A stretch of DNA of 64,000 nt from Perlabentimonas gracilis (GTDB taxonomy: Bacteria > Bacteroidota > Bacteroidia > Bacteroidales > Tenuifilaceae): positions 1 through 64,000 of the forward strand of contig NZ_JAANIG010000006.1 in the NCBI RefSeq assembly GCF_011174675.1, given 5' to 3'. Within the stretch, counting starts at the first letter, position 1. Every line of letters begins with the position of its first letter. The position numbers were made by a program, and so were the translations under genes. Below are positions 17,859-23,886 of this stretch, one piece after another. The notes under the pieces are model-generated. The model ran no database searches. It saw only the letters and a program-made list of their open reading frames with translations, and was not told the origin of the DNA.

Positions 17859-19703
17859 ATGCCCGATGTAATACAACTTTTACCCGATTCGGTTGCCAAC
17901 CAAATTGCCGCCGGTGAGGTGGTTCAGCGCCCTGCATCCGTTGTTAAGGAGCTGATGGAGAATTCTATCGATGCGGGAGCGCAAAGCGTGCAGGTGGTAA
18001 TTCGTGATGGGGGCAAGGCGCTTATCCAAATAATTGATGATGGGTGCGGGATGTCCGAGACCGATGCTAGGCTTTGCTTCGAGCGGCATGCCACATCCAA
18101 AATTCGGCAGGCCCACGATTTGTTTGCCATTCAAACTATGGGTTTCCGTGGTGAGGCAATGGCCTCTATTGCCGCTGTGGCCGAGGTTGAGATGAAAACC
18201 CGCCTTCATGATAGCGCCGTAGGAACAAGCATTAGGATTTCGGGCTCGGAGGTGGTGGAGCATGAGGCTACATCGTGTCCGGCAGGAACATCCATTTGCG
18301 TAAAGAATTTGTTTTTTAATGTACCCGCCCGCAGAAAGTTTCTGAAAAGCTCTTCGCTAGAGCTAAAGCATATCATCAGCGAGTTTCAAAGGGTTTCGTT
18401 GGCCAATCCTTCCGTGGCGTTCTCGCTATCGCACAATGGTGCCGATGTGTATAAGCTGTCCGCTGGTAACGTGAAGCAGCGGATATCCCAGCTAATGGGA
18501 AAGAACCTGGGGCAGCATTTAATCGATATTAGCACACAAACATCTGTAATTGAGATTTCAGGCTTTATTGGTAAACCCGATAGCGCCAAAAAGAGCCCAG
18601 GGGAGCAATTCTTTTTTGTGAATAATAGGTACATGAAGAACCCCTACCTGCACAAGGCGGTCATGAGGGCCTACGAGAAGCTTATCCCCACCGATAGTAT
18701 TCCCCCTTACTTTATTTTCCTGAAAACCGACCCCAGTTCCATTGATGTGAATATTCATCCTACCAAAACAGAGATAAAGTTTGAGGATGAAAGGATGATC
18801 TGGCAGATACTCAATGCGTCGGTGCGTGAGGCTATGGGGAAGTTTGCCATTGTCCCATCAATCGATTTTGATACCGAGATGGTGGTTGATATACCATTTT
18901 TCCCGCCCAGCGCGCCGGTTAGCCCTCCCGAAATTGCTGTTAATCCCGACTATAACCCATTCGATCGCGATTACGTTAGCCGCTCGTCGTCGCAGCAAAC
19001 CTCTAGACCACACAGGCCTTCGGCCAGGGGATGGCAAGACTTGTTTCAGCAGGAGCAGGGTAAGGGATTTGAGGAGCAGCCAGAGCCGCAATCGCCCATC
19101 CTTTTCAATCAGGTTGAGAGTGAGCCCAAGGTTCCTAAACCCTCAGAACGATTCTTTCAGGTTAAAAATCGATTTATTCTAACCTCGGTAAAATCGGGGC
19201 TAATGGTGATTGACCAGAAGCGGGCCCACGAGCGAATCCTTTACGAGAAGTACCTAAAAAATTTATCATCTGGCTCTGTCGGCTCACAGCAGGAACTTTT
19301 TCCTCAGACCATCGAGCTAAGTGCAGGTGATTTTGCTTTGCTCCATAGCGTAATCGATGATCTTACGGCGCTGGGTGTAGTGGTTAGTTTCTTGGGTCAA
19401 AATACTATTGCCGTGAATGCGCTACCCGCTAGTGTTAAGGTTAGTAGTGCCGAGCAGCTTGTCAATGGCTTTTTGTCTGCTTTTAAAGAGAATACCGGTG
19501 GGCAAAGCGAGGATATGCACCATCGGTTGGTCTTGTCGTTGGCTAAAGCAGGCTCTATTCCCTACAATAGGTCGTTGGAGCCAATCGAGATGCAGGATCT
19601 GGTAGATAAACTCTTTGCCTGCCAGCAGCCCAACCTCTCGCCCGATGGCAAGCCCACAATCACCATTCTAGGGGTTGATGAGCTGGAGAAGCGGTTTAGG
19701 TAG
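17859..19703 (+). CDS. mutL: DNA mismatch repair protein MutL
   Basis: A 614-residue mismatch-repair coordinator that links mismatch recognition by MutS to strand removal. The GHKL ATPase motifs are intact (ELMENSIDAGA, DDGCGM, GFRGEAMASI). I start at 17859 (MPDVIQLLPDSVANQIAAGEV), the conserved N-terminus; a longer reading overlaps the upstream gene. A proline/glutamine-rich linker (about 340-440) leads to the dimerisation domain. There the metal-binding endonuclease motif expected as DQHAxxE reads DQKRAHERI (D452), with Lys in place of His, and the C-terminal motif reads SPDGKPT (from about 594) where nicking MutLs have HGRP. Nicking activity is therefore uncertain. Confidence 0.95.
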   Translation: MPDVIQLLPDSVANQIAAGEVVQRPASVVKELMENSIDAGAQSVQVVIRDGGKALIQIIDDGCGMSETDARLCFERHATSKIRQAHDLFAIQTMGFRGEAMASIAAVAEVEMKTRLHDSAVGTSIRISGSEVVEHEATSCPAGTSICVKNLFFNVPARRKFLKSSSLELKHIISEFQRVSLANPSVAFSLSHNGADVYKLSAGNVKQRISQLMGKNLGQHLIDISTQTSVIEISGFIGKPDSAKKSPGEQFFFVNNRYMKNPYLHKAVMRAYEKLIPTDSIPPYFIFLKTDPSSIDVNIHPTKTEIKFEDERMIWQILNASVREAMGKFAIVPSIDFDTEMVVDIPFFPPSAPVSPPEIAVNPDYNPFDRDYVSRSSSQQTSRPHRPSARGWQDLFQQEQGKGFEEQPEPQSPILFNQVESEPKVPKPSERFFQVKNRFILTSVKSGLMVIDQKRAHERILYEKYLKNLSSGSVGSQQELFPQTIELSAGDFALLHSVIDDLTALGVVVSFLGQNTIAVNALPASVKVSSAEQLVNGFLSAFKENTGGQSEDMHHRLVLSLAKAGSIPYNRSLEPIEMQDLVDKLFACQQPNLSPDGKPTITILGVDELEKRFR

Positions 19704-19734
19704 TTTATTTATATCCTTACGGGGTGATTGAGTG

Positions 19735-19762
19735 CGAGTGCGACTTTTAGACGCGCCCGGAC
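19735..19762 (+). repeat. 28-bp direct repeat, copy A
   Basis: CGAGTGCGACTTTT...CGCGCCCGGAC; 27 of 28 positions match copy B at 20600-20627. The pair brackets the peptide/CPBP genes. Confidence 0.9.
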
Positions 19763-19775
19763 GAAACAACTCCCC

Positions 19776-19787
19776 GGGCAATTGCCC
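19776..19787. other. 12-bp perfect palindrome
   Basis: GGGCAATTGCCC lies immediately past the stop codon of the CPBP gene. It could be a weak terminator stem, but no T-run follows on the minus strand. Confidence 0.5.
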
Positions 19788-19788
19788 A

Positions 19789-20315
19789 CTAACTGCTTGG
19801 TATTAGATCTGCTAGGCTATGCAATCCAATTATTAAGAGGTTGTTTAGTGCATGAACTGCTACGATAATCCAGTAAGCATGCTTAGTGCTGATATTGGCT
19901 CGTGATATATAGCCTACCATATATACTAACCCCGAGAAGAACGTTGCCACTATATACAATGAGCTGTAAAAATGTATTGCTCCAAAAATTAAAGCAGAAA
20001 AAATTAGCAACCATTTAGGCTTGGAACAAAAATAACACCCTTTTTATATAGAAAGTAGGGAATATGCTGAAATATGAATGTTTCAACAATTGGTGCCAAT
20101 ACCACGGAAATTGCAAATAGTTCAATAAAGCTAGACTTGGGATCACGCTCCATTAGGTTGCTTTCGGTAACAGTATAATGCAGAACAACGCTAATAATGC
20201 TAAAGATAAGGCCTACAGCCAAAGTTAGAGCTAAGGTATATTTTATAAACCCTAGCACATTTAGCCTAGTAAGTTTGCTTTCAATTCGGTGTAAAAAACC
20301 ATTTTCAAAATGCAT
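19789..20315 (-). pseudogene. CPBP (Abi-type) intramembrane protease, one-base frameshift
   Basis: Two adjacent minus-strand frames together make one CPBP-family membrane protein of about 175 residues. The first (20315 to 20004) holds the N-terminus, two membrane helices and APIVETFIFQ, a variant of the EExxxR motif. The second (read from about 20026 to 19789) continues with PKWLLIFSALIFGAIHF and the HALNN motif. Adding one base at about 20023-20027 (minus-strand GTTCC to GTTCCC) joins them as VPKPKWLL. CPBP proteins process prenylated or secreted peptides and often confer immunity to bacteriocins. It lies 50 bp downstream of the double-glycine peptide gene. A sequencing error is possible. 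Confidence 0.75.
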
Positions 20316-20322
20316 GCGAGAT

Positions 20323-20330
20323 CAAATATA
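20323..20330 (-). promoter_or_regulatory. -7 promoter-like element of the CPBP gene
   Basis: TATATTTG on the minus strand, 7 bp before the CPBP ATG and overlapping the end of the adjacent hairpin. The -33 position reads CTG rather than TTG. Confidence 0.35.
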
Positions 20331-20360
20331 ATTGCCCCTGCTAAATAATTCAGGGGCAAT
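20331..20360 (-). terminator. 10-bp perfect hairpin between peptide and CPBP genes
   Basis: ATTGCCCCTG (20331-20340) pairs fully with CAGGGGCAAT (20351-20360) around a 10-base AT loop. It follows the peptide stop codon by 5 bp and could end or attenuate that transcript; only a mixed AT tract, not a clean T-run, follows. Confidence 0.6.
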
Positions 20361-20365
20361 GTTAA

Positions 20366-20566
20366 TCATCGGAGGCCAAAACCTGAAAGGCTACCGTTGT
20401 ACCCGTATCCACTCATTTGATGTTCCCAAGCTGCTGAAGCAAGTACCTTAATATGGTCATACGCCTCAGATAGGCCTATTAACTTTGCAAGTTCTTTTAG
20501 TAACTGTAGCCATGAGCCACCCCCCCCATCCGTCTCCACCATCTCCTGCACGCCAAGGTTGTTCAA
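20366..20566 (-). CDS. putative double-glycine leader peptide (bacteriocin-like)
   Basis: A 66-residue peptide beginning NNLGVQEMVETDGGGG. It resembles the Bacteroidota class II bacteriocin-type leader (a GVQE core, then acidic residues before Gly-Gly) that is cleaved by C39-peptidase ABC exporters. The core has an amphipathic helix-like part (WLQLLKELAKLIGLSEAY) and a Gly/Ser/Tyr-rich tail (GYGYNGSLSGFG). The start is a TTG at 20566; the only ATG (20533) would leave just MVETDGGG. An eight-base G run (20520-20527, C on the plus strand) encodes the glycines and could slip. No exporter gene is nearby. The reading is an inference from pattern; it may be a decaying gene. Confidence 0.5.
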   Translation of the reverse strand: MNNLGVQEMVETDGGGGSWLQLLKELAKLIGLSEAYDHIKVLASAAWEHQMSGYGYNGSLSGFGLR

Positions 20567-20599
20567 AGATAATTGTTTTGTTGTAATTGTATGATAGTC

Positions 20600-20627
20600 C
20601 GAGTGCGACTTTAAGACGCGCCCGGAC
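20600..20627 (+). repeat. 28-bp direct repeat, copy B
   Basis: Differs from copy A (19735-19762) at a single position (T to A in the central T-run). Same orientation, 837 bp apart. Confidence 0.9.
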
Positions 20628-20654
20628 TGAAAGTTTTAATACCTAATTTGATAG

Positions 20655-20667
20655 TCACCCCGTGAGT
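20655..20667 (+). repeat. TCACCCCGTGAGT motif, copy 1
   Basis: The 13-bp sequence TCACCCCGTGAGT recurs exactly at 21542-21554, on the far side of the toxin-antitoxin genes. Its first nine bases also occur inverted at 19719-19727 just after mutL. Confidence 0.85.
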
Positions 20668-20684
20668 GGTAATATGTGGTAACT

Positions 20685-20820
20685 GTTACAAAACGTTGGA
20701 ATGACCGACAGGAAGCGTCGGACAGCTTGCCTCGTCCTTTATAGACGAGGATTTCAGGTTTTGTACTGAACACCCTAACATTCCAGCGTCCGGCTGCTTT
20801 TTGCCGGTCTTGGAATCGTT
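20685..20820 (+). other. structured multi-hairpin element
   Basis: A 136-nt, relatively GC-rich stretch folds by eye into an outer helix (GTTACAAAAC 20685-20694 with GTTTTGTAC 20758-20766, one bulge) enclosing CCGAC/GTCGG (705-709/717-721) and a 7-bp CCTCGTC/GACGAGG hairpin (20730-20736/20744-20750). A second arm follows: AACATTCCA (20777-20785) pairs with TGGAATcGTT (20811-20820) around an inner CCGGC/GCCGG helix. Left and right halves are also related as imperfect inverted repeats. It could be an RNA or a DNA recombination or transposition signal. I do not recognise it. Confidence 0.6.
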
Positions 20821-20938
20821 AATGCGTATGGTTGTAACTACCAGGGTTGCCAGTAAAAGCAAAAGGTTAACTGCCTATATCACGCATAATTTGCCAAACC
20901 TTTTTGAGAAGTCCTACACAATTCACTATTTGCATAAG

Positions 20939-20969
20939 TTGAATTGGCAGTAAAAATTATGTAACTTTG
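20939..20969 (+). promoter_or_regulatory. promoter of the toxin-antitoxin operon
   Basis: TTG (20939-20941), 20-bp spacer, TAACTTTG (20962-20969); the antitoxin ATG follows after 17 bp. Confidence 0.7.
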
Positions 20970-20986
20970 TAAAAAGTCAACTTGCT

Positions 20987-21205
20987 ATGGCCTATACAAT
21001 TAAAATATCCGATACCAGCCCACAGGCAATGAGCATAATTAATATGCTAAAAGCATTGGCTAAGGATTACGATTTTCTCCATATTACAGAGGATTCCACC
21101 AGCATAACTAAGGAGCAGGATAGGGAGTTAGACAGAAGGTACAGCTACGTTACAAAGAACCCAACGGATGGTAAAAGTTGGGAGGAGTTCGAGAAAATGC
21201 TGTAA
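20987..21205 (+). CDS. DUF2683-like antitoxin
   Basis: A 72-residue acidic protein (MAYTIKISDTSPQAMSIINMLK...) resembling the small DUF2683 proteins that precede ParE/RelE toxins in Bacteroidota. The N-terminal beta strand plus helix is a likely dimerisation part, and the acidic C-terminus ending SWEEFEKML would wrap the toxin. It starts 17 bp after a good promoter and is followed after 14 bp by the toxin, the usual antitoxin-first order. It probably also represses its own promoter, as is usual for the type, but I see no clear operator palindrome. Confidence 0.75.
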   Translation: MAYTIKISDTSPQAMSIINMLKALAKDYDFLHITEDSTSITKEQDRELDRRYSYVTKNPTDGKSWEEFEKML

Positions 21206-21219
21206 GTAAATTGGTGTGT

Positions 21220-21525
21220 ATGGCTGGCCACAATTTGATTATTAACCCCTTTGCTGAACAGGATATTCTAGATGCTCGGGACTGGTATAACGATCAAAAG
21301 AAAAATCTTGGCTCAGAATTAGTGCAAGAAATTAAGCATACCATACATAGCATTGAGGTAAATCCATTCCAGTTCCCCGAAGTTAAATGTAATATTAGAA
21401 GAGCCATTGTTAATGGGTTCCCCTACTCAGTTTTCTATACTATCAACAAGTCGGTGATTATTGTTTTTGCACTATTTCACCATAGCCGAAATCCACGAAT
21501 ATGGAGAAAGCGAGAACCTCAATAA
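21220..21525 (+). CDS. ParE/RelE-superfamily toxin
   Basis: A 101-residue type II toxin-like protein. I start at the ATG at 21220 (MAGHNLIINPFAEQDILDA); a longer reading from 21178 would overlap the antitoxin and adds nothing typical. The family pattern is visible: an N-terminal Ala/Asp-rich helix (AEQDILDARDWYNDQ), a second helix (LGSELVQEIKHTIHSIEVNP), then strands with IRRAIVNGFPYSVFYTI and IIVFALFHHSRNPRIW. The last motif is typical of ParE-like toxins (gyrase poisons) and YoeB/RelE relatives. The target cannot be decided by eye. It is paired with the preceding antitoxin. Confidence 0.85.
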   Translation: MAGHNLIINPFAEQDILDARDWYNDQKKNLGSELVQEIKHTIHSIEVNPFQFPEVKCNIRRAIVNGFPYSVFYTINKSVIIVFALFHHSRNPRIWRKREPQ

Positions 21526-21541
21526 TTTGCTTAGCAGATAT

Positions 21542-21554
21542 TCACCCCGTGAGT
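21542..21554 (+). repeat. TCACCCCGTGAGT motif, copy 2
   Basis: Exact 13-bp copy of 20655-20667, located 17 bp after the toxin stop codon. Confidence 0.85.
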
Positions 21555-21599
21555 ATAAATAATCAGCTCGGCATTAAATTTTGTTTTGCCATTTAAAAC

Positions 21600-21632
21600 T
21601 TGCTGATAGTTAACAAAAAACTATTACCTTTG
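21600..21632 (+). promoter_or_regulatory. promoter of rpsP-rimM
   Basis: TTG (21600-21602), 22-bp spacer, TACCTTTG (21625-21632), about 44 bp upstream of rpsP. Confidence 0.55.
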
Positions 21633-21675
21633 CCCCGCAAAATTAATGTAGGTTAAACTAAAAAAGCGTTTAAGT

Positions 21676-22260
21676 ATGCCTGTAAAAATCAGACTTAGCC
21701 GCCACGGTAGAAAGAGAGCACCTTTCTATCACATAGTGGTGGCGGATAGCAGGGCGCCACGGGATGGCAGATTCATTGAGAGGATTGGTTCGTACAATCC
21801 CACAACTGATCCTGCTACTATTGAATTAAACTTTGATAGGGCATTGGATTGGCTGCAGAAAGGCGCTCAACCTACCGATACAACAAGGGCTATCCTATCG
21901 TACAAGGGTGTTATGATGAAGAAGCACCTAATCGATGGTATTAAGAAAGGAGCTTTAACCCCTGAGCAAGTTGAGGAGAAATTCGAGGCTTGGGTAAAGG
22001 AGAAAGAAGCGAAAGTTCAAGCCAAGAAGGATCGTCTCGCCAAAGGCGAACAGGACGATACCGCTAAGCGTATGGAGGCTGAGGCCAAAATTCGTGAGGC
22101 TCGTGCTCAAGAAATCGCTAAGAAGCAAGCAGAGCTAGCTGCTAAAGAGGCAGGCGCTGCCGCCGAGGAAGCAGCTGATGAAGCACCTGCTGAAGAGGCC
22201 GAAGCGCAGCCCGAGGCTGCAGCAGATGCTGAAGCGGAAACAGAAACTCCTCAAGAGTAG
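21676..22260 (+). CDS. rpsP: 30S ribosomal protein bS16 with long C-terminal tail
   Basis: The first 85 or so residues are the bS16 fold ([34 protein letters not shown]). The protein continues to 194 residues with a lysine/glutamate helix and an Ala/Glu-rich acidic tail (about 125-194). Bacteroidota bS16 proteins commonly carry such extensions; E. coli bS16 has 82 residues. It binds early to the 16S 5' domain during 30S assembly. It is followed after 11 bp by rimM, whose product acts on 30S maturation, so the pair is functionally coherent. Confidence 0.97.
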   Translation: MPVKIRLSRHGRKRAPFYHIVVADSRAPRDGRFIERIGSYNPTTDPATIELNFDRALDWLQKGAQPTDTTRAILSYKGVMMKKHLIDGIKKGALTPEQVEEKFEAWVKEKEAKVQAKKDRLAKGEQDDTAKRMEAEAKIREARAQEIAKKQAELAAKEAGAAAEEAADEAPAEEAEAQPEAAADAEAETETPQE

Positions 22261-22271
22261 GGATATCCCGT

Positions 22272-22787
22272 ATGAATCAACCTCACCTTACTGAGATTGG
22301 TAAAATACAAAAAACTCACGGAGTAAACGGCGAACTTCAGGTTAGCTGGTCCAACGACTTTTATCCTGAAGACCACAATCTTGAATCGGTATTCCTCGTA
22401 ATCGACGGAATACCGATTCCTTTTTTTATACAATCTCTTCGGATGAAGGGGGCAAACTCATCGCTTATTATTCTCGATGAAATAGATACAATCCAGCAAG
22501 CAGATGAACTGGTTGGCCTAAAGATTATGGCCGAGGTAAAATCGTCTAGCTCGAGTGATGAGCTAACTCTTGACGATTTGGTTGGCTTTGTGGTGATTAC
22601 CAGTCGCGGGGTTCAGCTGGGTACCATTGAGGTGCTGCAGGATTATGCAGGTAACCTGGTGTTTGAGCTGCAAACAGCATCGGGCAACGAGTTGCTTATA
22701 CCGGCCTCGCCCGACCTGATTGTTGAGATTGACGAGGATTCCAGATCCATTGTCATGGAACTGCCCGAGGGAATTGCCGACCTGTAG
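22272..22787 (+). CDS. rimM: 16S rRNA processing protein RimM
   Basis: A 171-residue 30S maturation factor with an N-terminal RimM beta-barrel (about 5-85; GKIQKTHGVNGELQVSW) and a C-terminal PRC barrel (about 95-170; DLVGFVVI, ending LLIPASPDLIVEIDEDSRSI). It binds uS19 and assists folding of the 16S 3' domain. It is co-transcribed with rpsP. Its stop codon abuts the stop codon of the convergent thioesterase gene with no bases between. Confidence 0.96.
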   Translation: MNQPHLTEIGKIQKTHGVNGELQVSWSNDFYPEDHNLESVFLVIDGIPIPFFIQSLRMKGANSSLIILDEIDTIQQADELVGLKIMAEVKSSSSSDELTLDDLVGFVVITSRGVQLGTIEVLQDYAGNLVFELQTASGNELLIPASPDLIVEIDEDSRSIVMELPEGIADL

Positions 22788-23213
22788 CTACAAATCGATA
22801 TCCTTTTCGAAATTCGCAAAAGCCACGCGCCAACGTGTGGGCACGGCTATGCTTTGCTCTTTACTGCCGCTATACCCTACCATAGTGGATTTTCCTTCGG
22901 CTGCCACCTCATTCGTTGTCTTGTTGTATATCTGCTGATGCATCTCAAGGCTCTTGTTGCCCAGCTTGGTTACCTTGGTTCTAACCTCCAGCTCGTCGTA
23001 TAGCTTGGTTTGAGCAAGGTAGTTTATATTGATACTCACCAGGATAAGACCCTCGTCCTGCCAGTCCATTCGCTCCTTAAGCACATCGTTAAAGTAATGC
23101 ATTCTGCCCAAATCGAAGTACTGCATATACACCGAGTTGGTGGTATGCCCCAGCATATCAATATCGTTAAATCTTATTTGAATTGGGTGCGTGTGATTGT
23201 ATTGGTGGCTCAT
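22788..23213 (-). CDS. 4HBT-type acyl-CoA thioesterase
   Basis: A 141-residue hotdog-fold protein of the 4-hydroxybenzoyl-CoA thioesterase/YbgC group. The catalytic region reads IQIRFNDIDMLGHTTNSVYMQYFDLGR, in which the Asp of DxDMLGHxxN is the expected general base. It hydrolyses acyl-CoA; the chain is unknown. The gene converges end-to-end with rimM and lies 37 bp downstream of the tsaC-like gene, with which it may be co-transcribed. Confidence 0.85.
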   Translation of the reverse strand: MSHQYNHTHPIQIRFNDIDMLGHTTNSVYMQYFDLGRMHYFNDVLKERMDWQDEGLILVSININYLAQTKLYDELEVRTKVTKLGNKSLEMHQQIYNKTTNEVAAEGKSTMVGYSGSKEQSIAVPTRWRVAFANFEKDIDL

Positions 23214-23250
23214 TTTTATGCTTTTGGTAATGTCTCTGGTGTTTATTTCT

Positions 23251-23814
23251 TTACTCCCGAATAACCTTTACCTCGCCACCCAGACCAAGCTGTATTATGC
23301 CCGATGGCATTGGACTTAAGATTTCCTCGTAGGTTTGGGGTACAACCAAATCGACTCCTGCTATAATTTCAGGGGCGATGTCACCAAATGATTTCGGGAA
23401 TGCGTGCCCCGAGATATTTGCCGAGGTGGATACAATGGGCTTTCGGAAAGCCTGAAGTAGCCTTTCGCAGAAGGTGTGCCTTACCACGCGAATACCTATG
23501 CTGCCATCATCAGCAATAAGGTTTGGAGCAAAGTTTCTGGCTTTTGGATAGATTATGGTTAGCGGTTTGTCGGCAACCTCAATCAAGTCCCATGCAATTT
23601 CGGGCACCTCTTCGAGGTATATATTAAGCATATTTGGATTCTCGATAAGCACAAGCATGTTTTTGCCGCTTTTCCGCTGCTTTAGGTTCGATAATCTTTC
23701 CACCGCATCTGCATTGGTTGCGTCGCAGCCTATGCCCCAGATGGTGTCGGTGGGGTAAAGGATTAGCCCTCCGTTTCGGAGCACATCGAGTGTTGCTTTA
23801 ATATCGCTCTGCAT
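23251..23814 (-). CDS. tsaC: L-threonylcarbamoyladenylate synthase (Sua5/YrdC/TsaC)
   Basis: A 187-residue YrdC-domain protein making threonylcarbamoyl-AMP from threonine, bicarbonate and ATP, the first step of the t6A37 tRNA modification. Conserved pieces are the N-terminal GLILYPTDTIWGIGCDA and KQRKSG segments, PLTIIYP, DGSIGIRV and STSANISG. It is the short TsaC type, without the Sua5 C-terminal domain. The partner genes tsaB, tsaD and tsaE are not in this window. Confidence 0.93.
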   Translation of the reverse strand: MQSDIKATLDVLRNGGLILYPTDTIWGIGCDATNADAVERLSNLKQRKSGKNMLVLIENPNMLNIYLEEVPEIAWDLIEVADKPLTIIYPKARNFAPNLIADDGSIGIRVVRHTFCERLLQAFRKPIVSTSANISGHAFPKSFGDIAPEIIAGVDLVVPQTYEEILSPMPSGIIQLGLGGEVKVIRE

Positions 23815-23827
23815 AATCTACTAAATT

Positions 23828-23868
23828 TGAAAACGAGGTTGTCCGTAAAAATTGGGCAACCTCGTTTT
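23828..23868 (-). terminator. Rho-independent terminator after ahcY
   Basis: AAAACGAGGTTG (23830-23841) pairs with CAACCTCGTTTT (23857-23868), extended inward by a few pairs. On the minus strand it closes the ahcY transcript; the A/T flanks could let it work on either strand. Confidence 0.8.
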
Positions 23869-23886
23869 GATATTGAGTTAATACGA

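Larger units (their letters stand above)
20567..20986. other. intergenic part of the accessory island
   Basis: This 420-bp gap has no credible ORF. It contains the 28-bp repeat copy B (20600-20627), a TCACCCCGTGAGT motif (20655-20667), the multi-hairpin element (20685-20820) and the promoter of the toxin-antitoxin genes (20939-20969). Confidence 0.7.

Noticed and set aside
20705-20721. SRP (4.5S) RNA-like GGAAGC loop
   Set aside because: The surrounding helices do not form the conserved SRP helix 8 pattern.
20777-20820. integron attC-like hairpin (AAC...GTT ends with a bulged base)
   Set aside because: The ends do not fit the RYYYAAC/GTTRRRY core sites, no integrase is present, and no cassette array follows. 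Kept only as an unnamed structured element.
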